DNA of 12,402 nt. It comes from JAUVZF01 sp035529015 (GTDB lineage Bacteria; Planctomycetota; Phycisphaerae; FEN-1346). Location of the stretch: contig DATKXP010000068.1 of NCBI GenBank assembly GCA_035529015.1, positions 1-12,402 on the forward strand. Direction: 5' to 3'. Below the pieces are notes generated by a model. That model was not told the DNA's origin, searched no databases, and worked only from the letters and a program-made list of their open reading frames with translations. The stretch's first letter is position 1. Every line of letters starts with the position of its first letter. The position numbers and the translations under genes were made by a program. Of the stretch, positions 7,347 through 12,402 are shown piece by piece.

Positions 7347-8315
7347 ATGGTGGACCGAACAACGCACAAGCCGCGGGTCAGCATCGGACTCGTGGCCTAC
7401 AACGAGGAGCGGTTCATTCGCAGGACGGTCGAGTCCTTGCTGGCCCAGGATTTTACGGATTTCGAACTCATCATCTCCGACAACGCCTCCTCTGACCGCA
7501 CGGAAGAGATTTGCCGCGAGTTCGTCTCGCGTGACCCGAGGGTGTCATACCACCGGAACGCCGAGAATATCGGCGCCGTCGGCAACTTGAACCGGGTGGC
7601 TGGCAGGGCTTCCGGCGAGTACTTCCTGCTGTCCTGCGCTCACGACCTCTATGACCCCACCTTCCTCTCCAAGGCCGTCCGTATCCTGGAGAGCGATCCC
7701 GGCGTTGTGCTCTGCTATTCTGACTGCTCGTTCATCGACGAGGGCGACAAGGTGTTCATGGCTGTTCGGCGCCAAGTGGATACCCGCGGAAAGACCGCCC
7801 GCGCCCGCTACAACGCCGCGATATGGACGCTTGACTGTTACGTCATATGTGGGTTACACCGCATGTCGGTGCTCCGCCAGGTGTTGCCGATGCGGCAGGT
7901 TATGGGGGCGGACAACCTCGTACTGGCCGAACTGTCTTTCCTCGGCGCCTTCGCCAACATCCCCGAGGGCCTTTTCTTCCTGCGCACGTTCAGGACCCCC
8001 GGCGACATGCCCGCTGCCTGGAAACGGTTGATCAACGAGGAGGTGCGCATTCGCCGGTATCCGGCCCTCTTCTGGCGGTACGCGCGGAACTTCCTGGGGG
8101 TCGTGGCCCGCCGCTCCGGCACGCCGTCCGAGAGGGTGTGCTTGGGTGCGTCGGCGATCCTGCGGCTCGCCAAGATGGCCGTCGGAACGACGGGCGTGTT
8201 CCTCATATCCGCCTGTGCGCCTCGCCTGCTTCGGCGATTGTCGAGGTGGCTCCTAGGCAGCAGACGGACGGTCGGCCACCGCGAGTTGGCTTCGCCTCCT
8301 GTCCTTCGAAAGTGA
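7347..8315 (+). CDS. Family 2 glycosyltransferase
   Basis: A 322-residue GT-A glycosyltransferase of family 2, which should transfer one NDP-sugar onto the growing lipid-linked oligosaccharide at the cytoplasmic membrane face. Motifs: SIGLVAYNEERFI (12-24), LIISDNASSDRT (41-52), RNAENIGAVGNLNRV (70-84), and GEYFLLSCAHDLYDP (90-104) where the metal/nucleotide-binding acidic pair would be. That pair reads His-Asp instead of the usual Asp-Asp. GADNLVLAEL (187-196) is the likely base region. A hydrophobic stretch at ~279-293 with basic flanks could be a membrane anchor. The ATG at 7347 follows a GAAGGA ribosome site. It is the only glycosyltransferase in the window, so others must lie outside. 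Donor and acceptor are unknown. Confidence 0.91.
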   Translation: MVDRTTHKPRVSIGLVAYNEERFIRRTVESLLAQDFTDFELIISDNASSDRTEEICREFVSRDPRVSYHRNAENIGAVGNLNRVAGRASGEYFLLSCAHDLYDPTFLSKAVRILESDPGVVLCYSDCSFIDEGDKVFMAVRRQVDTRGKTARARYNAAIWTLDCYVICGLHRMSVLRQVLPMRQVMGADNLVLAELSFLGAFANIPEGLFFLRTFRTPGDMPAAWKRLINEEVRIRRYPALFWRYARNFLGVVARRSGTPSERVCLGASAILRLAKMAVGTTGVFLISACAPRLLRRLSRWLLGSRRTVGHRELASPPVLRK

Positions 8316-8348
8316 TGACGGCTCAGGATGTTGCCAGAGGCGCCCCAG

Positions 8349-9854
8349 ATGACCCGGATCCAGAGGAACGTGGTTGCGAACGCGATCAGTTACGCATACG
8401 CTGCCGCGGCAGCGATCGCGTGTGTGCCCGCCTACATCCGTTTCATGGGCATGGAGGCCTTTGGGCTGGTCGGGTTCTTTATCGCCCTCTATACCGTGTC
8501 CGCGCCCCTCGGGATGGGACTCAGCATGGCTTTCAACCGCGAACTGGCTCGCCTTTCCGTTCGGGACAACACCCTTTCCGAAATGCGGGACTTGCTCCGC
8601 ACCCTGGAGAGCGTCTACTGGCTCGTGGCCGTCGCCGTGGGGTTCGGCGCCGTTGCGGCCGCCCCTCTGATCTCCCAGCACTGGATCAAGGCCGAGGCCC
8701 TGTCGGTCACGACCGTCATGCGGGCAATCTGGCTCATGGGCGTGGCCCTCACGCTCCAGTTCCCCTACGCCCTTTATGCCGGCGGCTTGAACGGCCTTCA
8801 GCGCCAGGCCCTCCTATCGGTCATCAACATATGCATGAATACTCTTCGCTTCGGCGGGGCCCTCCTCGCGCTCTGGGTCGTCTCGCCCACCATCGAGGTC
8901 TTCTTCATCTGGAACGCCTCGGTCGGCGCGCTCCACTCGATCGTGTTGGGGGTGGCCATACGGCGGTGTCTGTCCGGCTCGCCAGGACGGCCGGCATTTC
9001 GCTGGGGGCTGCTGAAGAAGATCGGACGCTTTGCCGCCGGCACGAGCGGCATCTCCCTCGCCGCGCTGGTCCTCACTCAACTGGACAAGGGAATCCTGAG
9101 CAGGATGCTGAGCCTCGAGATGTTCGGCTACTACTCGCTTGCCAGCATGGCCTCTTTCAGCCTGTACATGTTCATCGGCCCGGTCTTCACGGCGCTGTCG
9201 CCGCGGTTCGCCCAACTCGCAGGCCTCGGCGACAGGGAGGGCCTCAAGGCCCTGTATCACCTCGGCTGCCAGATCATCTCCGTCCTGGTGATCACCGCCG
9301 CGGCCGTTGGCGTCGTCTTTGCCGGGGAAGTCCTCAGCGTCTGGACAGGCGATCCCGTGACGGTCGAGAGGGCCCACCTCGTCATGAGTCTGCTCTTCGT
9401 CGGCACCTCCCTCAACTGCCTCGCCAACCTGCCCTACGCCCTCCAACTGGCCTACGGCTGGACCAGCCTGGCCTTCTACACCAACCTGGTGGCTATCGCG
9501 GTCCTGGCACCCCTTATCGTTCTGCTCAGCGTGCGCTACGGTGCCGAGGGTGCCGCCGTGGCCTGGGTCATCCTCAACCTCGGGGCCGTCCTCATCAGCG
9601 TTCAGATCGCGCACGCTCGCCTGCTGCCGGGCGAGATCCGGCGCTGGTTTCTCGACGACATCGGGAGGCCCCTCGCTGCTGCCGTGCCCGTCGTCCTCGT
9701 TGCACGCCTCCTGATCTCGCCCGAGATGACGCGCCCCGTTCTGTTGCTGTGCCTTCTTGCCGTGGCGCTGGCGGTGCTGGTCTCTTCTTCGCTTGCCGCA
9801 CCGCAAGTGCGAGGTGCCCTGCGGGGCTGGCTCAAGAGCCATGCCCGGACGTAG
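8349..9854 (+). CDS. Wzx-like polysaccharide flippase (MVF/MATE superfamily)
   Basis: A 501-residue integral membrane protein, predicted to flip the lipid-linked oligosaccharide across the inner membrane. It has many hydrophobic segments (I count roughly 12-14), starting with a Wzx-type opening NVVANAISYAYAAAAAIACVPAYI and including FGLVGFFIALYTV, followed by typical internal loops (QLDKGILSRML, MFGYYSLAS). I prefer the ATG at 8349, preceded by AGAGG at 8336-8340; an in-frame ATG at 8328 would add 7 residues and lacks a well-spaced ribosome site. The last codons (His-Ala-Arg-Thr) and the TAG at 9852-9854 lie inside the umuD-like relic on the other strand, so the original C-terminus may have been replaced. 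The remaining length is still normal for flippases, so function is plausible. It is the last gene of the operon in this window. Confidence 0.9.
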   Translation: MTRIQRNVVANAISYAYAAAAAIACVPAYIRFMGMEAFGLVGFFIALYTVSAPLGMGLSMAFNRELARLSVRDNTLSEMRDLLRTLESVYWLVAVAVGFGAVAAAPLISQHWIKAEALSVTTVMRAIWLMGVALTLQFPYALYAGGLNGLQRQALLSVINICMNTLRFGGALLALWVVSPTIEVFFIWNASVGALHSIVLGVAIRRCLSGSPGRPAFRWGLLKKIGRFAAGTSGISLAALVLTQLDKGILSRMLSLEMFGYYSLASMASFSLYMFIGPVFTALSPRFAQLAGLGDREGLKALYHLGCQIISVLVITAAAVGVVFAGEVLSVWTGDPVTVERAHLVMSLLFVGTSLNCLANLPYALQLAYGWTSLAFYTNLVAIAVLAPLIVLLSVRYGAEGAAVAWVILNLGAVLISVQIAHARLLPGEIRRWFLDDIGRPLAAAVPVVLVARLLISPEMTRPVLLLCLLAVALAVLVSSSLAAPQVRGALRGWLKSHART

Positions 9855-10027
9855 AAGGTGGCGGCGGGGTGCTCGATAAGGTGCTCGTGGAGGTCGAGGT
9901 GGCAGTCAATGTAGTCGTCGGCGGGGGAGGGGAACCCTGCCGGAACACCAGCGGCAAACAGGGGAATCCGCTGCCCGAAAGGGGTTTGGGCGACCCGACC
10001 GAGGATTTCTACCTGATTCCGGGCCAT
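9842..10027 (-). pseudogene. umuD-like relic, N-terminal part only
   Basis: On the - strand, an ATG at 10027 opens about 62 codons that read like the N-terminal half of a UmuD/LexA-type self-cleaving peptidase of the SOS response: RIPLFAAGVPAGFPSP (20-35), ADDYIDCHLDLHEHLI, then EHPAATFYVRA. Pro-Ala-Gly inside this block fits the Ala-Gly self-cleavage site. In UmuD, FYVRA is followed at once by S/A-GDSM carrying the catalytic serine. Here the similarity ends exactly there (base ~9842), and the frame continues antisense through the flippase gene. The catalytic serine and lysine are therefore missing. I saw no umuC partner. The match rests on remembered family sequence, not on a search. Confidence 0.75.
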
Positions 10028-10033
10028 ACGGAC

Positions 10034-10062
10034 ACTATAACCGCAACCCTAACAAATGCCAA
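10034..10062 (-). promoter_or_regulatory. sigma70-like promoter of the umuD-like relic
   Basis: On the - strand, TTGGCA (10062-10057) and TATAGT (10039-10034) are separated by exactly 17 bases. Each box differs from the consensus at one or two positions. The start of transcription would fall about 6-7 bases downstream, at or next to the ATG at 10027, which would give a leaderless transcript unless the true start codon lies elsewhere. I see no CTGT-N8-ACAG-type LexA box overlapping it. It points toward the flippase gene, so if active it would make antisense RNA to the operon's 3' end. Confidence 0.5.
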
Positions 10063-10128
10063 ACAAAAAAAGGGGGGGGGTGTTGCGCTCGCACGACACG
10101 CTTCGTTTGGCCTGTCCGCCCGGCAGGA

Positions 10129-10372
10129 ATCGACCGCCGAGTCATCGCTTGGTACAACACCGAGCGGTACCACGAGACCCCTTGGCTATGTTACACCGGA
10201 CGATGTATACTGCGGCCGACGGGAACGCATCTCGAATCGTCGGCGAGAACTCAAGACCAAGACGCTGGCCCGTCGCCGGCGTCGGAACCACGGAATGCCC
10301 GGACTGAAAGGACTCGACCGGACCGAAAAACCCTCCCTTGCGCCGAAGGCTTATTTGTGCCATTTACACTGA
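10129..10372 (+). pseudogene. Integrase-type transposase, C-terminal remnant, frameshifted
   Basis: Two adjoining + frames read as the end of an rve-type (IS3-like OrfB) transposase. From 10129: DRRVIAWYNTERYHE, the WYN-x-ERYH signature. From 10184 in the next frame: LGYVTPDDVYCGRRER, then an Arg/Lys-rich tail ending near 10300 (TLARRRRRNHG). Removing one C from the CCCC run near 10178-10181 joins them as ERYHETLGYVTPDDVY, the expected family order, so a one-base insertion is the simplest explanation. The remainder of the transposase (DDE aspartates and N-terminal helix-turn-helix) is absent from the window. The frame stops at TGA 10370-10372, and the part after ~10300 is unrecognised. I could not identify terminal inverted repeats or target duplications. 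Confidence 0.75.
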
Positions 10373-10438
10373 AGACATACACCACACTTAGGGCACTTGA
10401 CCTTTCGGCCCGTGATCCATCCCGCCTGCCTTCCGTAC

Positions 10439-12319
10439 CTATTTCCGGGACCGGTTTGTCCCCATCGGCAGCGGTCTGGTATAACCAAAGAGTTTTAAAC
10501 TGCTACTGAAAGGTTCCACCTCATTAAGGGACCACTCGAAGGCCATGCGAACCTCCGCTTCCAGTTCGCCCTTCATCTTCACACTTTGTGCCTCGGGCCA
10601 AAAGGTCTTGCCCTTAGCATTCACAAGCCGGGCTCTCGCCAACTGACCCTCGGGAGGAGGATACGCAAACCGAATCTGGATCGTGAATACCCTGCGCGTG
10701 ACAGGACTGACACTTATAATTCCGCCGGGCAATATAGGACGGACTACGACGTCCACACTCTCGGCTGCCTCAACGCGCCACGGCTGCCTCACCCAACGGC
10801 CAGAGGCCGGATCGCGGACATGTGAAAGAATCCTGCGGACCTCAACATCCTCGGGGGCGGGCTTCAGAGCCATCGCCTCCAACTCGTTGGCCCGTTCCAC
10901 CAAATCACAATCTCGGCAGAGCTCCGCGGCGCGGGCCAGATCCTTCGTCGCTTCAACTTTGCCGTCTAAGCACAGTTTGTACAACGCCTCCAAACATGTG
11001 GCTTCACAACGGAGGGCTTCTGGATGCCCAAGACAGACCAGCGTGGCCAAAGAGCCTTGCAAGGCAAAAAGCCTCGTGGCATCCTGCTGGGCCAACAATA
11101 CATTGCTGATCAGCGCCACCTGCTCATCGGCCCAGTCATACTTCTTCCATTTGATGCCCCACATCGCGATTGCCGCCCGGGCCTCAGGTAAACCGACTGA
11201 AGCGGCGGCTTTTGTTGCCTCGCCATAGGCGCGCTCGAGTGCTTGATCTCTCTCCTTCCACATGCATTGTGATTGACACCAAGTAGCCACTTCATCGAGG
11301 CGAACGAGGTTTCCGCCAGCTTCGGCCATCTTGCCGGCAAATGCGGCGTGCTGCCAGAGCGTATTGCATTCTTTCCACTCAGTCTGCAAAGCAGGCTCGT
11401 ACCGCGAACACCAATCCCTCAGACGGAGCAGCCGTTCAGCATCATTGCCAGCGGCGGCCAACCGGGTCTTGTATGCCGCCTGCAGCGTCTGCTGGTGCTC
11501 GGCTGACAGACCGTTCTTCTTCGCGAATTCGAGCAGCCCGTCGACTTGGGTATCGTCGGCCAAGTCCACGCCTTCGAAGCGCACCTCGTAGATACTGCGA
11601 GCTGCCTCCCTGCGGATCTGTGCTGAGTCGTCCAGGAGTTTCCGCCGCTCTTCATCCAAACCATACTTCGAGGCAAATTGGGCCAGCCCCTCCACCTCGT
11701 CCACTTTGGCCAAGTCCACACGCCCCCGACGGAACTTAAATGCGCTCGCGAGCATTGTCCGTGCTTCCTCTTGCAGTCTGTTATCTATCGCAAATCTGCT
11801 CAAGGCGGTAACTTGAACATTGTCTCCGAGATCCGCTTCCGCAACTCTCGCCCAGAACTCGCAGCAGGTGGCCTGTCGTTTCAAATCCCACCGCTGACAC
11901 CACCGGCCCAAGGCCCTGATCACCTTCGGGTCGCCGGCCGAGGTCGCGAGGCGCGTTTCATAGGCGCGAAGCAGAAGCTTTGCCCGTCGGTCCTCAAGGC
12001 CGTTCTCGAACGCAAACTTGGCTAGACGGGAAACTTGACTGTCATCCTTTAGGTCTACCTTCTTCTCCATCGACTCGAAGTCGGCCAGAATTGCCTCTTC
12101 AGACACAATCTCGCGGACCTTCGACTTTGGGATCCGCATGGTGCCGCCGTTCGGGAACGTCACCACGTACTGGTCGTTCTCCTCGGTGATCGTTCCGGCG
12201 AAGCGGGAGCCGTCTTGCATCACGAGAACGTCGCCTCGGGCTCGTTCCGCTCGCACTAGCAGGCATACGAAGATTGCCAGAGCCATCTTCAGCGCGAGTC
12301 CATCCCGAAAGGCCCGCAT
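10439..12319 (-). CDS. Exported helical-repeat protein, function unknown
   Basis: A 626-residue protein I cannot name. Start ATG 12319 has an excellent ribosome site (AAGGAGA, 12332-12326). A signal peptide is likely: basic MRAFRDG, hydrophobic MALAIFVCLLV (12-22), cleavage probably around residue 29. Residues 30-71 form a small beta-like domain (DVLVMQDGSRFAGTI...GTMRIPKSKVREI) seen before helical repeats in many planctomycete-type proteins. Residues 88-365 hold about seven repeats of 35-45 residues. Residues ~375-520 are more helical sequence, and ~520-626 look like a beta domain (VDVVVRPILPGGIISVSP; FTIQIRFAYPP). No catalytic motif is visible. A scaffold or protein-binding role outside the cytoplasm is plausible. 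CATAAT at 12391-12386 could be a -10 box, but its -35 would lie beyond the window. It is convergent with the sugar operon and probably unrelated to it. Confidence 0.85.
   Translation of the reverse strand: MRAFRDGLALKMALAIFVCLLVRAERARGDVLVMQDGSRFAGTITEENDQYVVTFPNGGTMRIPKSKVREIVSEEAILADFESMEKKVDLKDDSQVSRLAKFAFENGLEDRRAKLLLRAYETRLATSAGDPKVIRALGRWCQRWDLKRQATCCEFWARVAEADLGDNVQVTALSRFAIDNRLQEEARTMLASAFKFRRGRVDLAKVDEVEGLAQFASKYGLDEERRKLLDDSAQIRREAARSIYEVRFEGVDLADDTQVDGLLEFAKKNGLSAEHQQTLQAAYKTRLAAAGNDAERLLRLRDWCSRYEPALQTEWKECNTLWQHAAFAGKMAEAGGNLVRLDEVATWCQSQCMWKERDQALERAYGEATKAAASVGLPEARAAIAMWGIKWKKYDWADEQVALISNVLLAQQDATRLFALQGSLATLVCLGHPEALRCEATCLEALYKLCLDGKVEATKDLARAAELCRDCDLVERANELEAMALKPAPEDVEVRRILSHVRDPASGRWVRQPWRVEAAESVDVVVRPILPGGIISVSPVTRRVFTIQIRFAYPPPEGQLARARLVNAKGKTFWPEAQSVKMKGELEAEVRMAFEWSLNEVEPFSSSLKLFGYTRPLPMGTNRSRK
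11225..12058 (-). repeat. Tandem protein-repeat region coding for ~7 helical units
   Basis: Within the exported protein, four units open with VDLxDDxQVxxL and run into FAxxNGLxEExR: residues 88-126, 162-199, 201-237 and 251-288. Between and after them are related units built on LxxWCxxxxL: residues ~127-160, 289-322 and 335-365. All have the same hydrophobic spacing, as in TPR/Sel1-like helix pairs, but the sequence signature differs from standard TPR. The DNA copies have diverged, so this is old duplication and not recent slippage. Confidence 0.6.
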
Positions 12320-12402
12320 CGCGGCTCTCCTTCTGCTCGGCCGGATTTAGGGTATCTTAGCACGTCGGCAACTGCTACGCCACCAATTATGCAGCGCGAG
12401 CT

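Larger units (their letters stand above)
9855..10438. other. Gene-free relic region between convergent genes
   Basis: This 584-base gap between the flippase stop and the end of the repeat-protein gene holds the umuD-like fragment with its promoter, an A7G9 homopolymer tract at 10065-10080, about 50 bases I cannot assign (10081-10128), the transposase remnant, and a final ~65 bases whose - strand contains a Cys-rich reading frame. I found no intact gene, no tRNA and no convincing hairpin-plus-T-run terminator, although both flanking genes need one. Confidence 0.7.

Noticed and set aside
8814..9842. 342-codon - strand open frame opposite the flippase
   Set aside because: Composition is dominated by Asp, Glu, Gly, Gln and His, as expected from the antisense of a hydrophobic membrane-protein gene; no domain visible.
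10081..10128. Extension of the transposase relic upstream of 10129
   Set aside because: None of the frames here gives residues expected before the WYN segment, so homology cannot be supported.
7847..10372. Very long + strand open frame (841 codons) overlapping the glycosyltransferase and flippase genes
   Set aside because: It runs out of frame through two well-supported genes, its translation is Arg/Pro/Gly-rich as expected of a shadow frame in GC-rich DNA, and only its last ~60 codons resemble a protein (the transposase relic).
9855..10438. CRISPR array, tRNA or bidirectional terminator in the gene-free region
   Set aside because: No regularly spaced repeats, no cloverleaf-like stems, and no GC hairpin followed by a T run could be found by eye.

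Overview
The window is a GC-rich bacterial stretch holding most of a surface-polysaccharide (O-antigen or capsule type) sugar-modification cassette on the + strand, a short graveyard of gene relics, and one convergent gene for an exported repeat protein on the - strand. The organism cannot be fixed from this. The exported protein opens with a short 'DVLVMQDGSRFAGTI'-type beta domain followed by helical repeats, a style common in Planctomycetota and related environmental lineages, so that is my best but weak guess.

Positions 1-9854 hold ten same-strand genes: a sugar C-methyltransferase (5' end outside the window), a RmlC-type 3,5-epimerase, an ATP-grasp ligase, a fusion of a dual-specificity-phosphatase-like domain to a degenerate NAD-epimerase (SDR) domain, a class I methyltransferase, a CmcI/rhamnosyl-O-methyltransferase-like protein, a radical SAM/SPASM protein, a DegT/PerA-like sugar aminotransferase, a family 2 glycosyltransferase and a Wzx-like flippase. 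The first five genes overlap end to end (GTGA, ATGA, GTGA and an 8-base overlap), as do the radical SAM and aminotransferase genes (ATGA), so this is almost certainly one operon with translational coupling. Together they look able to make a branched, methylated amino-deoxysugar, possibly with the amine acylated by the ATP-grasp enzyme, then to assemble and flip the lipid-linked unit. Nucleotidyltransferase and 4,6-dehydratase genes are not present and would have to lie elsewhere.

Positions 9855-10438 hold no intact gene. On the - strand lies the N-terminal part of a umuD-like gene, with a good sigma70-like promoter, cut off just before the expected catalytic Gly-Asp-Ser-Met. On the + strand lies the C-terminal end of an integrase-type transposase, with an apparent one-base frameshift in a C run. 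The stop codon of the flippase gene falls inside the umuD relic, so the flippase C-terminus was probably remodelled by the same rearrangement.

Positions 10439-12319 (-) encode a 626-residue exported protein with about seven helical-hairpin-like repeats. The most unusual items are the phosphatase-SDR fusion, whose SDR half lacks both the glycine motif and the catalytic lysine, and the ATP-grasp/aminotransferase pairing.
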